From Methanoregulaceae archaeon (GTDB lineage Archaea; Halobacteriota; Methanomicrobia; Methanomicrobiales; Methanospirillaceae): 15,336 bases of DNA. Of this stretch, positions 7,471 to 14,744 are shown one piece after another. How positions within the stretch are numbered: the stretch's first letter is position 1; each line of letters opens with the position of its first letter. The stretch is from assembly GCA_019695435.1 (NCBI GenBank), contig JACTVF010000021.1:1-15336 (forward strand), in the 5' to 3' direction. The position numbers and the translations under genes were made by a program. The notes beneath the pieces are model-generated. The model made no database searches, was not told the origin of the DNA, and was given only the letters and a program-made list of their open reading frames with translations.

Positions 7471-7827
7471 ATGGATCTTCCAACCGCAGTGAAAAGTTAC
7501 CAGTTCGGTGAACGGGCGAAATCCGAACTGATCGTGGTGTCCCAGCTCTGCCAGGCACTCACCGGGTTTGCCGACACCCAGAAAAGCGGAGGCAGGAAAA
7601 TGCTGCTCCTCCTCATGGAGCAGGTCAGGAGCGAAGTGGCCTTTGCTGCATCGAGCACGGGGCAAAAGGAGTTCGAGCGGGCGATAAATTCCCTAAACGA
7701 GGCGATCTCGCTCGTGGAAAGCGACCAGCACGAGCAGGCCGTAGAGAAGCTCGCAGCGGCCATCAGCGCATCCACCACATCGGCGCAGGCAGCATGGCAG
7801 GTACTCTCGGATCATGGACTCCTCTGA
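7471..7827 (+). CDS. Small helical protein of unknown function
   Basis: I do not recognise this 118-residue protein. It starts MDLPTAVKSYQFGERAK and appears to be all alpha-helical, with repeated hydrophobic heptad-like spacing (LIVVSQLCQALTGF, MLLLLMEQVRSEVAFAA, INSLNEAISLVES). It has no signal peptide, membrane helix or cysteine motif. An ATG nine bases earlier (7462) and a TTG at 7408 are also in frame. The 7471 ATG is chosen only because it is the most compact start; a GGTGA stretch sits just before it but very close. Its last 14 nt overlap the nitroreductase gene, so the two are probably co-translated and may work together. Confidence 0.65.
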   Translation: MDLPTAVKSYQFGERAKSELIVVSQLCQALTGFADTQKSGGRKMLLLLMEQVRSEVAFAASSTGQKEFERAINSLNEAISLVESDQHEQAVEKLAAAISASTTSAQAAWQVLSDHGLL

Positions 7828-8338
7828 GTTTCTGGGATTTCTCTCGCACCGGTCTTCGGTGAGAGAATATGAAGAAACACTGCTTGCAGACGAGGAGATC
7901 GGGTACATCCTTTCCTGTGCGAGCACGGCACCGAGCGCCGGTAACCTCGAGGCATGGGATGTTGTTGTAGTGACCGACGAGGATACCCGGCTCGCGCTTG
8001 CCGATGCATCGTTCGGCCAGCAGCATGTCGGGGAAGCGCCCGCCCTCTTTGTGGTCTGTGCCAACTACGTACGTTCGATGTCGCAGTATGGCGAACGTGG
8101 CATCCTCTATGCTGTGCAGGATGCCACCATTGCCTGCACCTACATGATGCTTGCCGCCCATGCCCGTGGCCTCCACTCCTGCTGGACCGGGGCGTTTGAC
8201 GAAGACGAGGTGCGGGGCGTTCTCGGGCTGCCCCCGCATATCCGGCCGCTTGCGATCCTCGCCACAGGGCACGGTCACCCGCCGGTACGGCTTGCGGAGC
8301 GCATGGATATCGGGGACCACATCCACCGCGACGAGTGA
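7814..8338 (+). CDS. Nitroreductase family flavoprotein
   Basis: This 174-residue member of the FMN-dependent nitroreductase family has the family's N-terminal HRSSVREY (12-19), the FMN-contact block [12 protein letters not shown] (37-48) and the C-terminal block CWTGAF followed by [18 protein letters not shown]. Such enzymes use NAD(P)H to reduce nitro compounds, quinones or flavins, and several have special roles in cofactor metabolism; the substrate here cannot be read. It is near the short end of the family length range. The gene overlaps the preceding small helical gene by 14 nt and is followed 38 nt later by the UPF0212 gene. Confidence 0.88.
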   Translation: MDSSEFLGFLSHRSSVREYEETLLADEEIGYILSCASTAPSAGNLEAWDVVVVTDEDTRLALADASFGQQHVGEAPALFVVCANYVRSMSQYGERGILYAVQDATIACTYMMLAAHARGLHSCWTGAFDEDEVRGVLGLPPHIRPLAILATGHGHPPVRLAERMDIGDHIHRDE

Positions 8339-8376
8339 TAAACCGGGCTGGAAACAGACAAAGGAGACAAAAAAAT

Positions 8377-8715
8377 ATGCCGGACTATCTGGTGACACTG
8401 GAATCTGCGTGGTATATCAAGGAAGCAAAGTCGCTTGACGATGCAATCGGGATCGCGATCAGCGAGGCGGGAAAACGGCTCAATCCTTCGGCAAAGTTCG
8501 TGGAAGTCGAGGCGGGCATGCTTACCTGTCCGTTCTGCGACCAGACGCTCTCGAGTGCTATTGTCGTTGCGGATACCGCGCTTGTCGGTCTGGTGCTTGA
8601 GATGAAGGTTTTCAGGGCGGAATCCAAAGAGCATGCCGGCCGGATCGCAAAATCGGTGATCGGTAAAGCCCTCCGCGAGATACCCTTAAAACTGCTGGAC
8701 GTGCAGGAACTATGA
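8377..8715 (+). CDS. UPF0212 (DUF555) family protein
   Basis: This 112-residue protein matches the archaeal UPF0212/DUF555 family: it begins [12 protein letters not shown], continues [17 protein letters not shown], carries a CPFC pair (C51, C54) and has [15 protein letters not shown] and [15 protein letters not shown]. Only one CxxC pair is visible, so metal binding would need dimerisation or other ligands. The function is unknown. The ATG at 8377 has a strong AAGGAG at 8361-8366. The in-frame GTG at 8335 overlaps the nitroreductase stop and is less likely. The stop overlaps the next ATG as ATGA. Confidence 0.9.
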   Translation: MPDYLVTLESAWYIKEAKSLDDAIGIAISEAGKRLNPSAKFVEVEAGMLTCPFCDQTLSSAIVVADTALVGLVLEMKVFRAESKEHAGRIAKSVIGKALREIPLKLLDVQEL

Positions 8716-9608
8716 TCCATGTCGTCGGGCACACAGCAGTCGATCACATCTCCCGCGTGCACCACCTCCCCGAAAAAAACCATTCGACCCATATCACTGA
8801 ACGGCAGGTTTTTTTCGGCGGTGGGGCGGCCAATATTGCAGCGGGGATTGCGGTGCTTGGCGAAGCAGTCACGCTCCATTCCTGCATCGGTGACGACTTT
8901 GCCGGCAGTGACTATGAGCAGTGGATGGACAAATTAGGCATTCACCGGCAGTTCTTTGTGGTGCCGGGGACCCACACGCCGACCGCGTTCATGTTTACGG
9001 ACGACGCCGGCGACCAGATGACCTTCTTTGAATGGGGCGCTTCAAAAGCGTTCGCGGCGGCAGAAGCCCCGGCGCTGCCCCTCGTCCACATGGCGACCGC
9101 TGATCCCGAGTTCAACTGCCGGGTGGCGGAAAAAAGCGAATTTGTCTCCTTTGACCCGGGGCAGGACGTATTCTGGTACACGAAAGAGCAGCTCGAATCA
9201 ATTATTGCCAACACCGACATCTTGTTTGCCAACCAGCACGAGGTGCAGCAGATGTGCACGACGCTTGGGGTGACACGGGGGGCGCTCACGAAAGAGGTCA
9301 CCATGGCGATCTTTACCATGAGCAGCGACGGGAGCACGCTGTACATAGGTGGCATGGAGCACTTCGTCCCGGTGGTGCCGGTCAAGCTCTGCGACCCCAC
9401 CGGTGCCGGCGACGCGTACCGGGCCGGTTTTCTCTCCGCGTACGTAAAGGGGTATTCTCCTCTCACCTGCTGCCGGATCGGGACGGTTACCGCATCTTAT
9501 GTCGTGGAGCACGCCGGCTGCCAGACACATCTGCCCGGCTGGACGCAGATGCTTGAGCGGTACCACACGCATTTTGGTACGCTGGAACAACCTGCACTAC
9601 GGGGTTAA
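8712..9608 (+). CDS. PfkB family carbohydrate/nucleoside kinase
   Basis: This is a 298-residue ribokinase-fold kinase. The N-terminal PfkB signature is [17 protein letters not shown] (34-50). The C-terminal signature is [13 protein letters not shown] (228-240), with the catalytic base at D234 and the anion hole formed by GAGD. The family phosphorylates sugars or nucleosides. Methanogen members include nucleoside kinases of the MJ0406 type, but the substrate cannot be fixed from the sequence. The segment between signatures is complete and the length normal. It overlaps the UPF0212 stop by 4 nt and ends 4 nt before the dph6 start, so it is well inside the operon. Confidence 0.9.
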   Translation: MIHVVGHTAVDHISRVHHLPEKNHSTHITERQVFFGGGAANIAAGIAVLGEAVTLHSCIGDDFAGSDYEQWMDKLGIHRQFFVVPGTHTPTAFMFTDDAGDQMTFFEWGASKAFAAAEAPALPLVHMATADPEFNCRVAEKSEFVSFDPGQDVFWYTKEQLESIIANTDILFANQHEVQQMCTTLGVTRGALTKEVTMAIFTMSSDGSTLYIGGMEHFVPVVPVKLCDPTGAGDAYRAGFLSAYVKGYSPLTCCRIGTVTASYVVEHAGCQTHLPGWTQMLERYHTHFGTLEQPALRG

Positions 9609-9612
9609 TATC

Positions 9613-10269
9613 ATGAGCTGGGCATCACTTACGTCGGGGGGCAAGGACTCAATGCTTGCCTGCCAGAAAGCGATCGATACAGGTAAGGATGTCCGGTACC
9701 TCGTAACCGTCAGGCCGAAGAATAAAGAATCCTATATGTTCCATTCGGCAAACCTCGACGCAGTGCCGGTCATCGCCCGGCTTGCCGGCATGGAGTACGT
9801 GGAGATCGCAACCCAAGGGAGAAAGGAGGAGGAGCTCGCCGATCTCGAAGCAGGGCTTGCCAAACTCGACATCGAAGGTGTCACTGCCGGTGCCGTTGCA
9901 TCGGCCTACCAGGCCGAGAGAGTAAAGGCGATCACTGACCGGCTGAGCATCGGTCTTTTTACCCCGCTCTGGCACCAGGATACAGAAGCGCTGCTCCGCG
10001 AAGTGGCAGGGCGCATGGATGCGATCCTCGTGGTAACGGCCGCAGAGGGGCTCGACGAGAGTTTCCTTGGCGCACATATCGATGACAATCTGATCGCCCG
10101 GCTCAAGTCCGTCGCCGCAAAATACCGTATCAACCTTGTCGGCGAGGGCGGGGAGTACGAGAGTCTCACGTTAAACGCCCCGTTCTACTCGCGTGCCCTG
10201 ATATACACAACCTCGGTGATCCTTGCGGGAACCGACCGGTCGGAACTGATCCTCGGGGGCTTTGCCTGA
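9613..10269 (+). CDS. dph6: Diphthine--ammonia ligase (Dph6-type ATP pyrophosphatase)
   Basis: This 218-residue enzyme belongs to the adenine-nucleotide alpha-hydrolase group. The PP-loop SGGKDS is at residues 8-13, the ATP/substrate block GEGGEYESLTLNAPF begins near 177, and HQDTEALL lies in between. Dph6 amidates diphthine on elongation factor 2, the last step of diphthamide synthesis, in the cytosol. It is the short archaeal form with only the ATP-binding domain, lacking the RidA-like C-terminal domains of the eukaryotic enzyme. The open frame extends back to 9499, but the ATG at 9613 gives the canonical start. The stop shares one base with the DUF2070 start (TGATG). Confidence 0.88.
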   Translation: MSWASLTSGGKDSMLACQKAIDTGKDVRYLVTVRPKNKESYMFHSANLDAVPVIARLAGMEYVEIATQGRKEEELADLEAGLAKLDIEGVTAGAVASAYQAERVKAITDRLSIGLFTPLWHQDTEALLREVAGRMDAILVVTAAEGLDESFLGAHIDDNLIARLKSVAAKYRINLVGEGGEYESLTLNAPFYSRALIYTTSVILAGTDRSELILGGFA

Positions 10270-12008
10270 TGGCGACCGGAAGTGACGTCAAGCTCGGGCA
10301 GCTCACCAAGTACCTCTTTACGGCGCCATCGTGGCCGGTATCGCTTCTGATCCTCGTTATCCTGGGCCTCGTCATCGATGGCGCGAGCGCACGCGCCTGG
10401 GGCTACCTCCCGTTCTCGGGCACGCTTGCCTTTACCCTCCCGGCGATTGCCGCATTTCTCCTGACAAAACCCGTTATAGAACACGCAGACAAGACGATGA
10501 CCTGGAACCGGTCGGCGCTCCTTGCGCTTGCCTGCACGGTCTTTGCCGTTATTATCACCTTTGCCTCGCTTGCCGGCGGTATCAGGTATCTCCCGCTCTT
10601 TTACGGGATCTCCCTTGGTTTTGTCTTTGGCCTGCGCCTGTTCGTGCTCGTCGCGATTGCGGATTACCGCGTGCCCCGGATGATTCTGCCGGCTGTTACC
10701 CAGAGCGCTGTTGGGGTCCTTGTGGGGTGTTTTCTCTTCTCACCTGAATGGGGTATTTTTGCCATCGTCCTCCATATCGTATTCGGCCTCGGCTTCGCGA
10801 TCCTCATCTGGCTGATCGAGCGGCCGCTCTACCGTGCGTTCCATATCCGGGGGCTTGCGTTCGTCAACGCGTTCATCGCCCACATGACTGATGGGTCATC
10901 GATGGGGATGGAGAACTTCTTCCGCGAGATCGGCGAGGAGATCTTCGTCCCTCAGGTCTGCCTCTTCTTCCGTCGGGCGTCAAAAAAACCCGTACTCTTT
11001 ACCGTCCCCAACCTCCATCCCGGCCCGATGGGGGAGATCGGCGGCGGGAACCTGCCCCGGGTCATCCACGACCGGATGGAGGAGGAGACGCTCGTCGCCC
11101 ACGGGTGCGCCACGCACGATTTCAACCTGGTCTCCGAGAGCGAGGTTGAAAAAGTGATCGATGCGATCGAGCGCACAAAAAAGGACCGGGTATACCTGCC
11201 CGGGGCAACCCGATCCGGCCGGCTCTCGTGCGGTTCCGTGCAGGTATTGTACCAGCGGTTCGGCGAGGCGATGCTGATTGTGACGACCCGGTCCCCCCAG
11301 AAAACCGAGGATCTTGATTTCTCCATCGGGATGACCATCATGGCTGAAGGGCACCGTTGGTTCCCCCACGTCGCGTTTGTCGACGGCCACAACTGCATGA
11401 CCGATCTCTCCTCGCCTGTCCTCCAGGCAACCCAGACAGCCCTTGAATACCAGCGTAGCGCAATGCAGGCGATGGAGGCGTGCCGCACAGCAGAACTCAA
11501 ACTGTTCTCCGTGGGATATGCCCGGCAGCACCTGCCCTACACCCGTGAGCAGGGATTCGGTGATCTCGGCGTGCAGGTGATGGTCGTTGCGACCTCCGGC
11601 CAGAAGACCGCCTACGTACTGTTCGACGGCAATAACATGGCGACCGGTGTCCGCGATATCCTGCTTGAAAAGATTCTCACGCTTGTCGATGCGGCGGAAG
11701 TGATGACGACCGATTCCCATGTGGTCAACACGATCACCGGGAAGAACCCGGTCGGCATGGCAACGCCGGTCGAAACGTTCCTTCCTGCGGTCCTGCAGAC
11801 CGTGCAGGCAGCCATCGATGACCTCGAACCGGCCGAGTGTGCGGCAACCACGGCGCAGTGCGAGCATGTGGTGGTCTTTGGGTCCAACCGGATCTCCCAG
11901 CTCGCGAGCACCGTGAACGCGATGCTGATCTTCGTGGCGCCGCTCTCGCTTGCGATGCTGCTTTTGGCGTTCCTGCTCTCGCTGCTGGCGTATATTCTGA
12001 TGGTGTAA
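10269..12008 (+). CDS. DUF2070 family membrane protein
   Basis: This encodes a 579-residue archaeal membrane protein. About the first 190 residues contain six or seven hydrophobic segments. A large soluble region (about 200-540) follows, with conserved-looking blocks NLHPGPMGEIGGGNLP (near 247-262), HGCATHDFN (near 278) and VDGHNCM (near 373). Their His, Asp and Gly residues suggest a metal-dependent hydrolase-like domain. The C-terminus ends with a final hydrophobic hairpin (about 545-578). The family has no assigned function. The single-base overlap with dph6 suggests co-transcription, but that does not prove a diphthamide link. The length and blocks look complete. It is the last gene of the GC-rich core region. 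Confidence 0.85.
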   Translation: MATGSDVKLGQLTKYLFTAPSWPVSLLILVILGLVIDGASARAWGYLPFSGTLAFTLPAIAAFLLTKPVIEHADKTMTWNRSALLALACTVFAVIITFASLAGGIRYLPLFYGISLGFVFGLRLFVLVAIADYRVPRMILPAVTQSAVGVLVGCFLFSPEWGIFAIVLHIVFGLGFAILIWLIERPLYRAFHIRGLAFVNAFIAHMTDGSSMGMENFFREIGEEIFVPQVCLFFRRASKKPVLFTVPNLHPGPMGEIGGGNLPRVIHDRMEEETLVAHGCATHDFNLVSESEVEKVIDAIERTKKDRVYLPGATRSGRLSCGSVQVLYQRFGEAMLIVTTRSPQKTEDLDFSIGMTIMAEGHRWFPHVAFVDGHNCMTDLSSPVLQATQTALEYQRSAMQAMEACRTAELKLFSVGYARQHLPYTREQGFGDLGVQVMVVATSGQKTAYVLFDGNNMATGVRDILLEKILTLVDAAEVMTTDSHVVNTITGKNPVGMATPVETFLPAVLQTVQAAIDDLEPAECAATTAQCEHVVVFGSNRISQLASTVNAMLIFVAPLSLAMLLLAFLLSLLAYILMV

Positions 12009-12316
12009 GGCCGGGTTTTCCGGTGCTGGTTTTGGATAGTTCAGGAGAGTGTGCTCTCGGGGCATTCACCCCCGCCGCACGGGCATCCCTTGAGATGCAA
12101 TAACAACACGTGAGAAGACAAATTGCCGGGCTTTGGGTTAACCGGGCGATTAATGCAGTCAGGATGGCATCGTTTGTTCTTGTGAAATCCCCCTTGATCC
12201 GCCGCGGGGGCGCCCCGTCGGCGGCGGCGGAACTCCTCGCTCGTGGGGGTATGGAGGCATCAGCCCCCATCCTCTGAATCTGCCGAATCCAAAGGTAACG
12301 TGCCTAACTCACTGGT
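12009..12316. other. Intergenic stretch, no confident gene
   Basis: About 300 bases follow the DUF2070 stop without a convincing gene. A small hairpin (GAGAG/CTCTC, 12045-12058) lies near the start. A GC-rich segment around 12196-12250 contains the palindrome GGGGCGCCCC (12207-12216) and GCG repeats. One plus-strand frame is open from about 12105 to 12277 (50 or so codons, ending MEASAPIL) but has no RBS or recognised family. It may be a gene relic. Confidence 0.5.
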
Positions 12317-12391
12317 TGAATATTCTGGTAAAAGTCCGGCACAGCAGCTGAAGATTCCGGAAAAAGTACGACCCGATTGCCGGACTTTTTG
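12317..12391 (+). repeat. 75-bp repeat element, copy A (two 32-bp units plus inverted end)
   Basis: Two degenerate 32-bp units begin with TGAA at 12317 and 12349. The first contains AAAAGTCCGGC (12330-12340), the second ATTCCGGAAAAAGT. The element closes with GCCGGACTTTTTG, whose GCCGGACTTTT (12379-12389) is the exact inverse of the first unit's motif and can form an 11-bp stem. The layout matches copy B at 13880-13954, on the other side of the archaellin-methyltransferase pair. It ends just before the archaellin TATA box. Confidence 0.7.
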
Positions 12392-12396
12392 ACTCA

Positions 12397-12404
12397 TTAT
12401 ACAA
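12397..12404 (+). promoter_or_regulatory. Putative archaellin TATA box
   Basis: TTATACAA lies 41 nt before the archaellin ATG, which would place transcription start near 12424-12428 and give a leader of about 10-14 nt. No Shine-Dalgarno sequence is visible before the ATG. The box directly follows repeat copy A. Confidence 0.5.
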
Positions 12405-12437
12405 AGAATAAGGGTGTTTTGAATACAATATTTAACT

Positions 12438-13040
12438 ATGTACAATTATAACAAATGCGAAGAGGGTTTTACCGGCCTTGAAGCAGCAATTGTGTTGATT
12501 GCATTTGTTGTTGTCGCGGCGGTTTTCTCGTATGTGGTGCTTGGCGCCGGGTTTTTCACATCCCAGACAGCCCAATCCACCGTCCACACAAGCGTGGCTC
12601 AGGCAAGTTCAAGCATGGAACTGGTTGGGAACACCTATGGGATTGCAGATTCGTCTAGGGCATACCTTGACTATGCTAATGTGACCGTCGCACTCACTGC
12701 AGGTGGCACCCCCATTGACCTGTCTTCAATGGTGGTATCTTACACTGATAATAACGGAGGCCACGAGGCTAATCTGACATATGAGGGTATAGAGTCAGAT
12801 GGAGGATCATGCCCCAACACTGGCAATACCGCAAAGTGGTGCATAGCACAGAAAATCAATAACGTAACAGCTGGCGCCATGCTCGACAAGAATGCCCAGA
12901 TGGTTATTATGGTGGGACTGCCCACAACAGCAACTCCCAATACACAGTTCTCGATTAACTTTCAACCGTCTGTCGGAGCAGTCCTCCCCATCACAAGGAC
13001 GATCCCCGGTGGCCTTACCGCTGTGCAAGCACTCTATTAA
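12438..13040 (+). CDS. arlB: Archaellin (archaeal flagellin) subunit
   Basis: This 200-residue protein is a class III signal-peptide archaellin. The short basic leader MYNYNKCEEG should be cut after G10 by the archaellin prepeptidase, giving a mature protein starting FTGLE, with Glu at position +5. The hydrophobic helix AAIVLIAFVVVAAVF (16-30) follows; it forms the filament core. Three N-glycosylation sequons are visible (N81, N112, N142), and C125 and C135 could form a disulfide. The C-terminus PGGLTAVQALY is typical. No archaellum motor or accessory genes lie nearby, so the gene is isolated here. It is AT-richer than the genes to its left, and an oligo-T terminator follows at once. Confidence 0.9.
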   Translation: MYNYNKCEEGFTGLEAAIVLIAFVVVAAVFSYVVLGAGFFTSQTAQSTVHTSVAQASSSMELVGNTYGIADSSRAYLDYANVTVALTAGGTPIDLSSMVVSYTDNNGGHEANLTYEGIESDGGSCPNTGNTAKWCIAQKINNVTAGAMLDKNAQMVIMVGLPTTATPNTQFSINFQPSVGAVLPITRTIPGGLTAVQALY

Positions 13041-13064
13041 TTTTTCCTTTTTAATTTTTATTTA
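13041..13064 (+). terminator. T-rich terminator after the archaellin gene
   Basis: Several T5 runs follow the archaellin stop codon immediately, an archaeal termination signal. The convergent methyltransferase gene ends about 70 nt further on. Confidence 0.6.
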
Positions 13065-13130
13065 TTCCACAGTTAACAGTGTATTATTTTGAAAAAAGTT
13101 CAACAAAGCCATCAGGAATGCATCTGGTCA

Positions 13131-13723
13131 TTACTGTCGAACACCGGAGGTTACATGGATATGTCTCAACAATAGCCGTCGCTGTGTCTGGACTTCCAGA
13201 CCCGCCTGTTCAAACATGTTTCGTACCTCAATCGATTGCAAATGTGGCCGTGACCGCGATGAACAGATCTTAAAAAGAATGGGAGGGGTGCCATATCAGC
13301 GAGAAAGAACTGACCACCGGGACGTAAGACACGCCTAATCTCGCGTATACCCTGTAGCTGGTCTGACCAGTGATGAAAAGAAGTAGTACTGAAAACGAGA
13401 TCGACAGAAGTATCAGGGAGTGGTATGGATTTGGCAGGGCAAACAATAAACGTAGAATCCGGCATCATTTGCCGGGCTTTTTTCACCATACCTTCAGCCG
13501 GATCAATACCAATCGGCCGTGCATAAGGCCAGCGTTCTCTGATTTTTCGTAATAGTCTGCCGGTTCCGCACCCGACATCCACTATGTCTCCGGGAGCAGA
13601 TTTCACATTGACTAAACTAAGAACTCCTTTATGGATCTGATCGAAATACAGGTATTGAAACCCTGAATCCTCATAGGTGCTCGACCAGCAATTAAATTTC
13701 TCAACATCCCCGGAGACATTCAT
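13131..13723 (-). pseudogene. SAM-dependent methyltransferase gene broken by a frameshift near its 3' end
   Basis: On the minus strand an ATG at 13723, with GAGGT 8 nt upstream, opens a class I methyltransferase: VEKFNCWSSTYED at the start, motif I IVDVGCGTGRLL (47-58), GIDPAEGMVKKA, then REIRRVLRPGGQFFLADMAP. After FFLRS the frame runs into an unrelated tail and stops at 13166-13168. A neighbouring frame carries the normal family C-terminus: IEVRNMFEQAGLEVQ, then TQRRLLLRH, stopping at 13131-13133. The shift therefore lies between about 13228 and 13265 and needs one base added or two removed. The catalytic SAM-binding part is intact. Recent mutation, a sequencing error or (least likely) programmed frameshifting are possible. 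The segment is clearly AT-richer than the core genes. Confidence 0.8.
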
Positions 13724-13879
13724 ATCCGCTAACCTCAAGTGGAGTTACCGGTAAGCAAATTAGTTATTTCCTCGACAAGATCATTTAAGTAATCCCGTTT
13801 AAATTCCCAACGGATATACACATTATTTTCTTTAACAAATAATTTTCTCTGATATTCACCGTTGATTGTGTATTTCCAT

Positions 13880-13954
13880 CAGACTTTCCTGAAAAAGTCC
13901 GGCAAGGTCGGTGAACTTTCCAAAAAAAGTCCGGTGAAGGTGCCGGACTTTTTG
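13880..13954 (+). repeat. 75-bp repeat element, copy B
   Basis: It has the same layout as copy A: a first unit with AAAAAGTCCGGCAAGG, a second unit starting TGAACTTTCC at 13912, and the closing GCCGGACTTTTTG. AAAAAGTCCGGC (13892-13903) is a perfect 12-bp inverse of 13942-13953. The second unit can alternatively form an 11-bp stem (13924-13934 with 13943-13953, 8-nt loop). This could also act as a transcription terminator upstream of the minus-strand methyltransferase. Confidence 0.75.
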
Positions 13955-14012
13955 TGAAAAAATGTGCGTCTGAATGTGCATTCTATTTTCTGAACTCCTT
14001 GGAGCTCCTGCC

Positions 14013-14117
14013 AGATGTTCCGGAAAAAATCTGGTAACGTTATCGAGTTTTTATAAAAATGACCGGGAAGGTTCGTGAATTTTCCGGAAAAAACGACCCG
14101 GCAATTTTCAAAAAAGA
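14013..14117 (+). repeat. Degenerate 32-bp tandem repeat cluster C
   Basis: Three units are centred on TTCCGGAA (14021/22), TTTATAAA (about 14053) and TTTTCCGGAAAA (14085/86), each 32 bp apart, with a partial fourth. Sequence after each centre varies around the GTCCGGCAAGGT motif (ATCTGGTAACGT, GACCGGGAAGGT, CGACCCGGCAAT). Confidence 0.65.
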
Positions 14118-14170
14118 TCGCCCCCGCCTCTCATCATGATCATCCCCCCCCACTTCACGCTCCGCAAAAA

Positions 14171-14264
14171 ATAAAGCCGGACCCCCTGAGCCCAATGTGA
14201 AAGGGGGTACCATCTTTATTCCAGTTTTTCGACCGGTGCTTCGCATGGATTTTCAACTGCGAAG
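14171..14264. repeat. Pair of adjacent stem-loops
   Basis: The first structure is nested: ATAAAG (14171-14176) pairs with CTTTAT (14214-14219) around the perfect 7-bp stem ACCCCCT/AGGGGGT (14181-14187, 14202-14208). The second is CTTCGCA/TGCGAAG (14239-14245, 14258-14264) with a 12-nt loop. They could be a structured RNA, a terminator pair or a mobile-element end. No gene lies next to them. Confidence 0.5.
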
Positions 14265-14330
14265 GGACGCACCCTCACCTGTGTTTTCACCGTCGTAGAA
14301 TATCCTCTCCGGATGCCCGCCCATTGGTAA

Positions 14331-14650
14331 ATCCGGGCCCGTAATATCGTTCGATTCCCCAGTTCAAAATTCCACGCTCAAATATGTCACTATTTTCAAA
14401 AATACGCCCAAATTGGACTCCATATAATGCCCATTATCGAGTCATATTCGCATTCCGGCAGCCTTTATTTTTGTCCGCAACAGAAAACCCGTCCGGGCCG
14501 TAAAACGGGCCGTAAAATCGCAATACGTGAACCTTATATTTCGTCCGATTGCGAAAATAAGGCTTATTTGGGCTTATTTTGAAACGGAGCCCGAAATGGG
14601 CTTCTTTTTGATCCGAAATGTGACAATCGGAGGCCATATTGGGCCCGGAT
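14331..14650. repeat. Imperfect inverted repeat of about 320 bp (MITE-like relic)
   Basis: The ends are exact 10-bp inverses, ATCCGGGCCC (14331-14340) and GGGCCCGGAT (14641-14650). Further in, TTCAAAAATACGCCCAAAT near 14394-14412 on the left matches the inverse of ATTTGGGCTTATTTTGAA near 14573-14584 on the right. GCCTTTATTTTTGTCCGCAA (from 14461) resembles the inverse of the CGATTGCGAAAATAAGGC segment near 14555. The pieces are in the same order, with an indel of about 50 bp on the left arm. A 12-bp tandem CGGGCCGTAAAA (14494-14517) sits near the centre. No protein is encoded. Confidence 0.5.
14494..14517 (+). repeat. Perfect 12-bp direct tandem repeat
   Basis: CGGGCCGTAAAA occurs twice back to back, close to the midpoint of the 14331-14650 inverted repeat. 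It may be a replication-slippage product. Confidence 0.6.
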
Positions 14651-14744
14651 TAAGGTGGGTATGTACCATGCCTGCACGCAGACAAGGTGGGAAAGACATC
14701 CCTTTCCCCTCGTTGCCCGCTCAAAACACGAACAAAGATTTCCC

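Noticed and set aside
10980..12065. 361-codon minus-strand frame
   Set aside because: It is antisense to the DUF2070 gene and has no motif.
14434..14637. 67-codon minus-strand frame
   Set aside because: It lies inside the imperfect inverted repeat, has no RBS and no known family.
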